Source of the DNA: Aminobacter carboxidus
GTDB taxonomy: Bacteria; Pseudomonadota; Alphaproteobacteria; Rhizobiales; Rhizobiaceae
Assembly: GCF_014863355.1 (NCBI RefSeq)
Contig: NZ_JACZEP010000001.1
Span: 1,116,001 to 1,180,000, forward strand
Direction: 5' to 3'
DNA: 64,000 nucleotides
Position numbers and translations under genes: made by a program. Each line of letters starts with the position of its first letter. The first letter of the stretch is position 1. This document shows positions 63,751 to 64,000 of the stretch, in pieces. Under the pieces are notes generated by a model. That model was not told the origin of the DNA. It made no database searches and was given only the letters and a program-made list of their open reading frames with translations.

Positions 63751-64000
63751 TCAGATCCATTCGCGCTGTGCCGCGAGATAATTCGCCATGAAAGCGTCCC
63801 TGAGATAGGGCTGGAAGCGCTGCGCCAGCGCCCGTCCGCCATTGGTGTCGCTCGGATAGTGCAGACCGGCCCATTCCCGGTTTTCGGCCACCTTGCGGGC
63901 AATGCGCGACAGCTCTTCCGTCGCCGAATGCTCGGGCAGGATGGCGTTGAAGGCGAACGCGATCGAATGACACTGGAACGAGTGGTTGCTCGGATAGGCC
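63751..64000 (-). CDS. PAP2-superfamily phosphatase/haloperoxidase-like protein, C-terminal part (cut by window edge)
   Basis: The visible last 82 codons carry two of the three PAP2 blocks: YPSNHSFQCHS (PSGH-like) and NREWAGLHYPSDTNGG, which matches R-x5-H-x3-D with the preceding Ser replaced by Asn. The chain ends FMANYLAAQREWI. PAP2 proteins are acid or lipid phosphatases, and the vanadium haloperoxidases share the site. The K-x6-R-P block lies outside the window. It lies directly upstream of, and surely co-transcribed with, the S8 peptidase. Confidence 0.75.
   Translation of the reverse strand, partial: AYPSNHSFQCHSIAFAFNAILPEHSATEELSRIARKVAENREWAGLHYPSDTNGGRALAQRFQPYLRDAFMANYLAAQREWI

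Overview
This is a G+C-rich window from an alphaproteobacterium of the order Hyphomicrobiales (Rhizobiales), most like the Phyllobacteriaceae (Mesorhizobium/Aminobacter type). The grounds are the single-chain B12-dependent ribonucleotide reductase NrdJ, the gene order NDUFA12 - DUF2155 - aat / accC - accB - aroQ - DsbA - M48 peptidase - aminotransferase, and palindromic intergenic repeats of a type I associate with these genomes. No plasmid, phage structural gene or CRISPR array was seen. One tRNA gene (tRNA-Leu, UAA) is present. The window starts and ends inside genes.

Positions 1-8300 are an accessory region that looks like a defence island. It holds: (i) the N-terminal 502 codons of a type III restriction-like helicase/nuclease on the minus strand; (ii) a divergent two-gene unit of a DUF4297 (Cap4-type) PD-(D/E)xK nuclease and an SMC/Rad50-like ATPase with a CxxC hook, resembling Lamassu or ABC-three-component defence but without an obvious full-length middle gene; (iii) a minus-strand unit of a small DUF6634-like protein, a Lon-type AAA+ ATPase lacking the protease domain, and a metallophosphoesterase, divergent from a small XRE-type regulator. 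Two back-to-back intrinsic terminators close the island at about 8235-8335.

Positions 8334-19400 return to core genes: nrdJ with an NrdR box about 260 bp upstream, a Nudix hydrolase, gpt, a tandem UspA protein, a CinA-type molybdopterin-binding protein, wrbA, an alpha/beta hydrolase, small SH3 and DUF2188 proteins, a previously short-length membrane ORF candidate, and tRNA-Leu. Positions 19556-27124 are a tripartite tricarboxylate transporter (tctA, tctB, tctC) with its own DctB/DctD-like two-component system; a perfect 18-bp palindrome and a sigma-54-like promoter lie between the regulator gene and tctC, so the regulon appears self-contained.

Positions 27248-45700 hold metabolic and housekeeping genes: adenine deaminase, a lipoprotein hydrolase, TrkH, threonine deaminase with DUF1697, GloA, a double cold-shock protein, DUF192, an enoyl-CoA hydratase with an HD protein, CysE, a gamma-carbonic anhydrase, a transglutaminase-like peptidase, PilZ and PAS proteins, rhomboid, CBS and YjhX-like proteins. 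An orphan intrinsic terminator at 43960-43996 suggests a small RNA or a leader ahead of the rhomboid gene. A hairpin cluster at 45710-45860 resembles a decayed IS200/IS605 right end.

Positions 46053-64000 hold a MipA/OmpV porin-like protein with an OmpR/EnvZ-type pair, gatB with a GNAT gene, panB-panC, complex I accessory subunit NDUFA12, DUF2155, the aat-accC-accB-aroQ-dsbA run, an M48 peptidase, an aminotransferase, and at the right edge an S8 serine peptidase immediately downstream of a PAP2/haloperoxidase-like gene cut by the window end.
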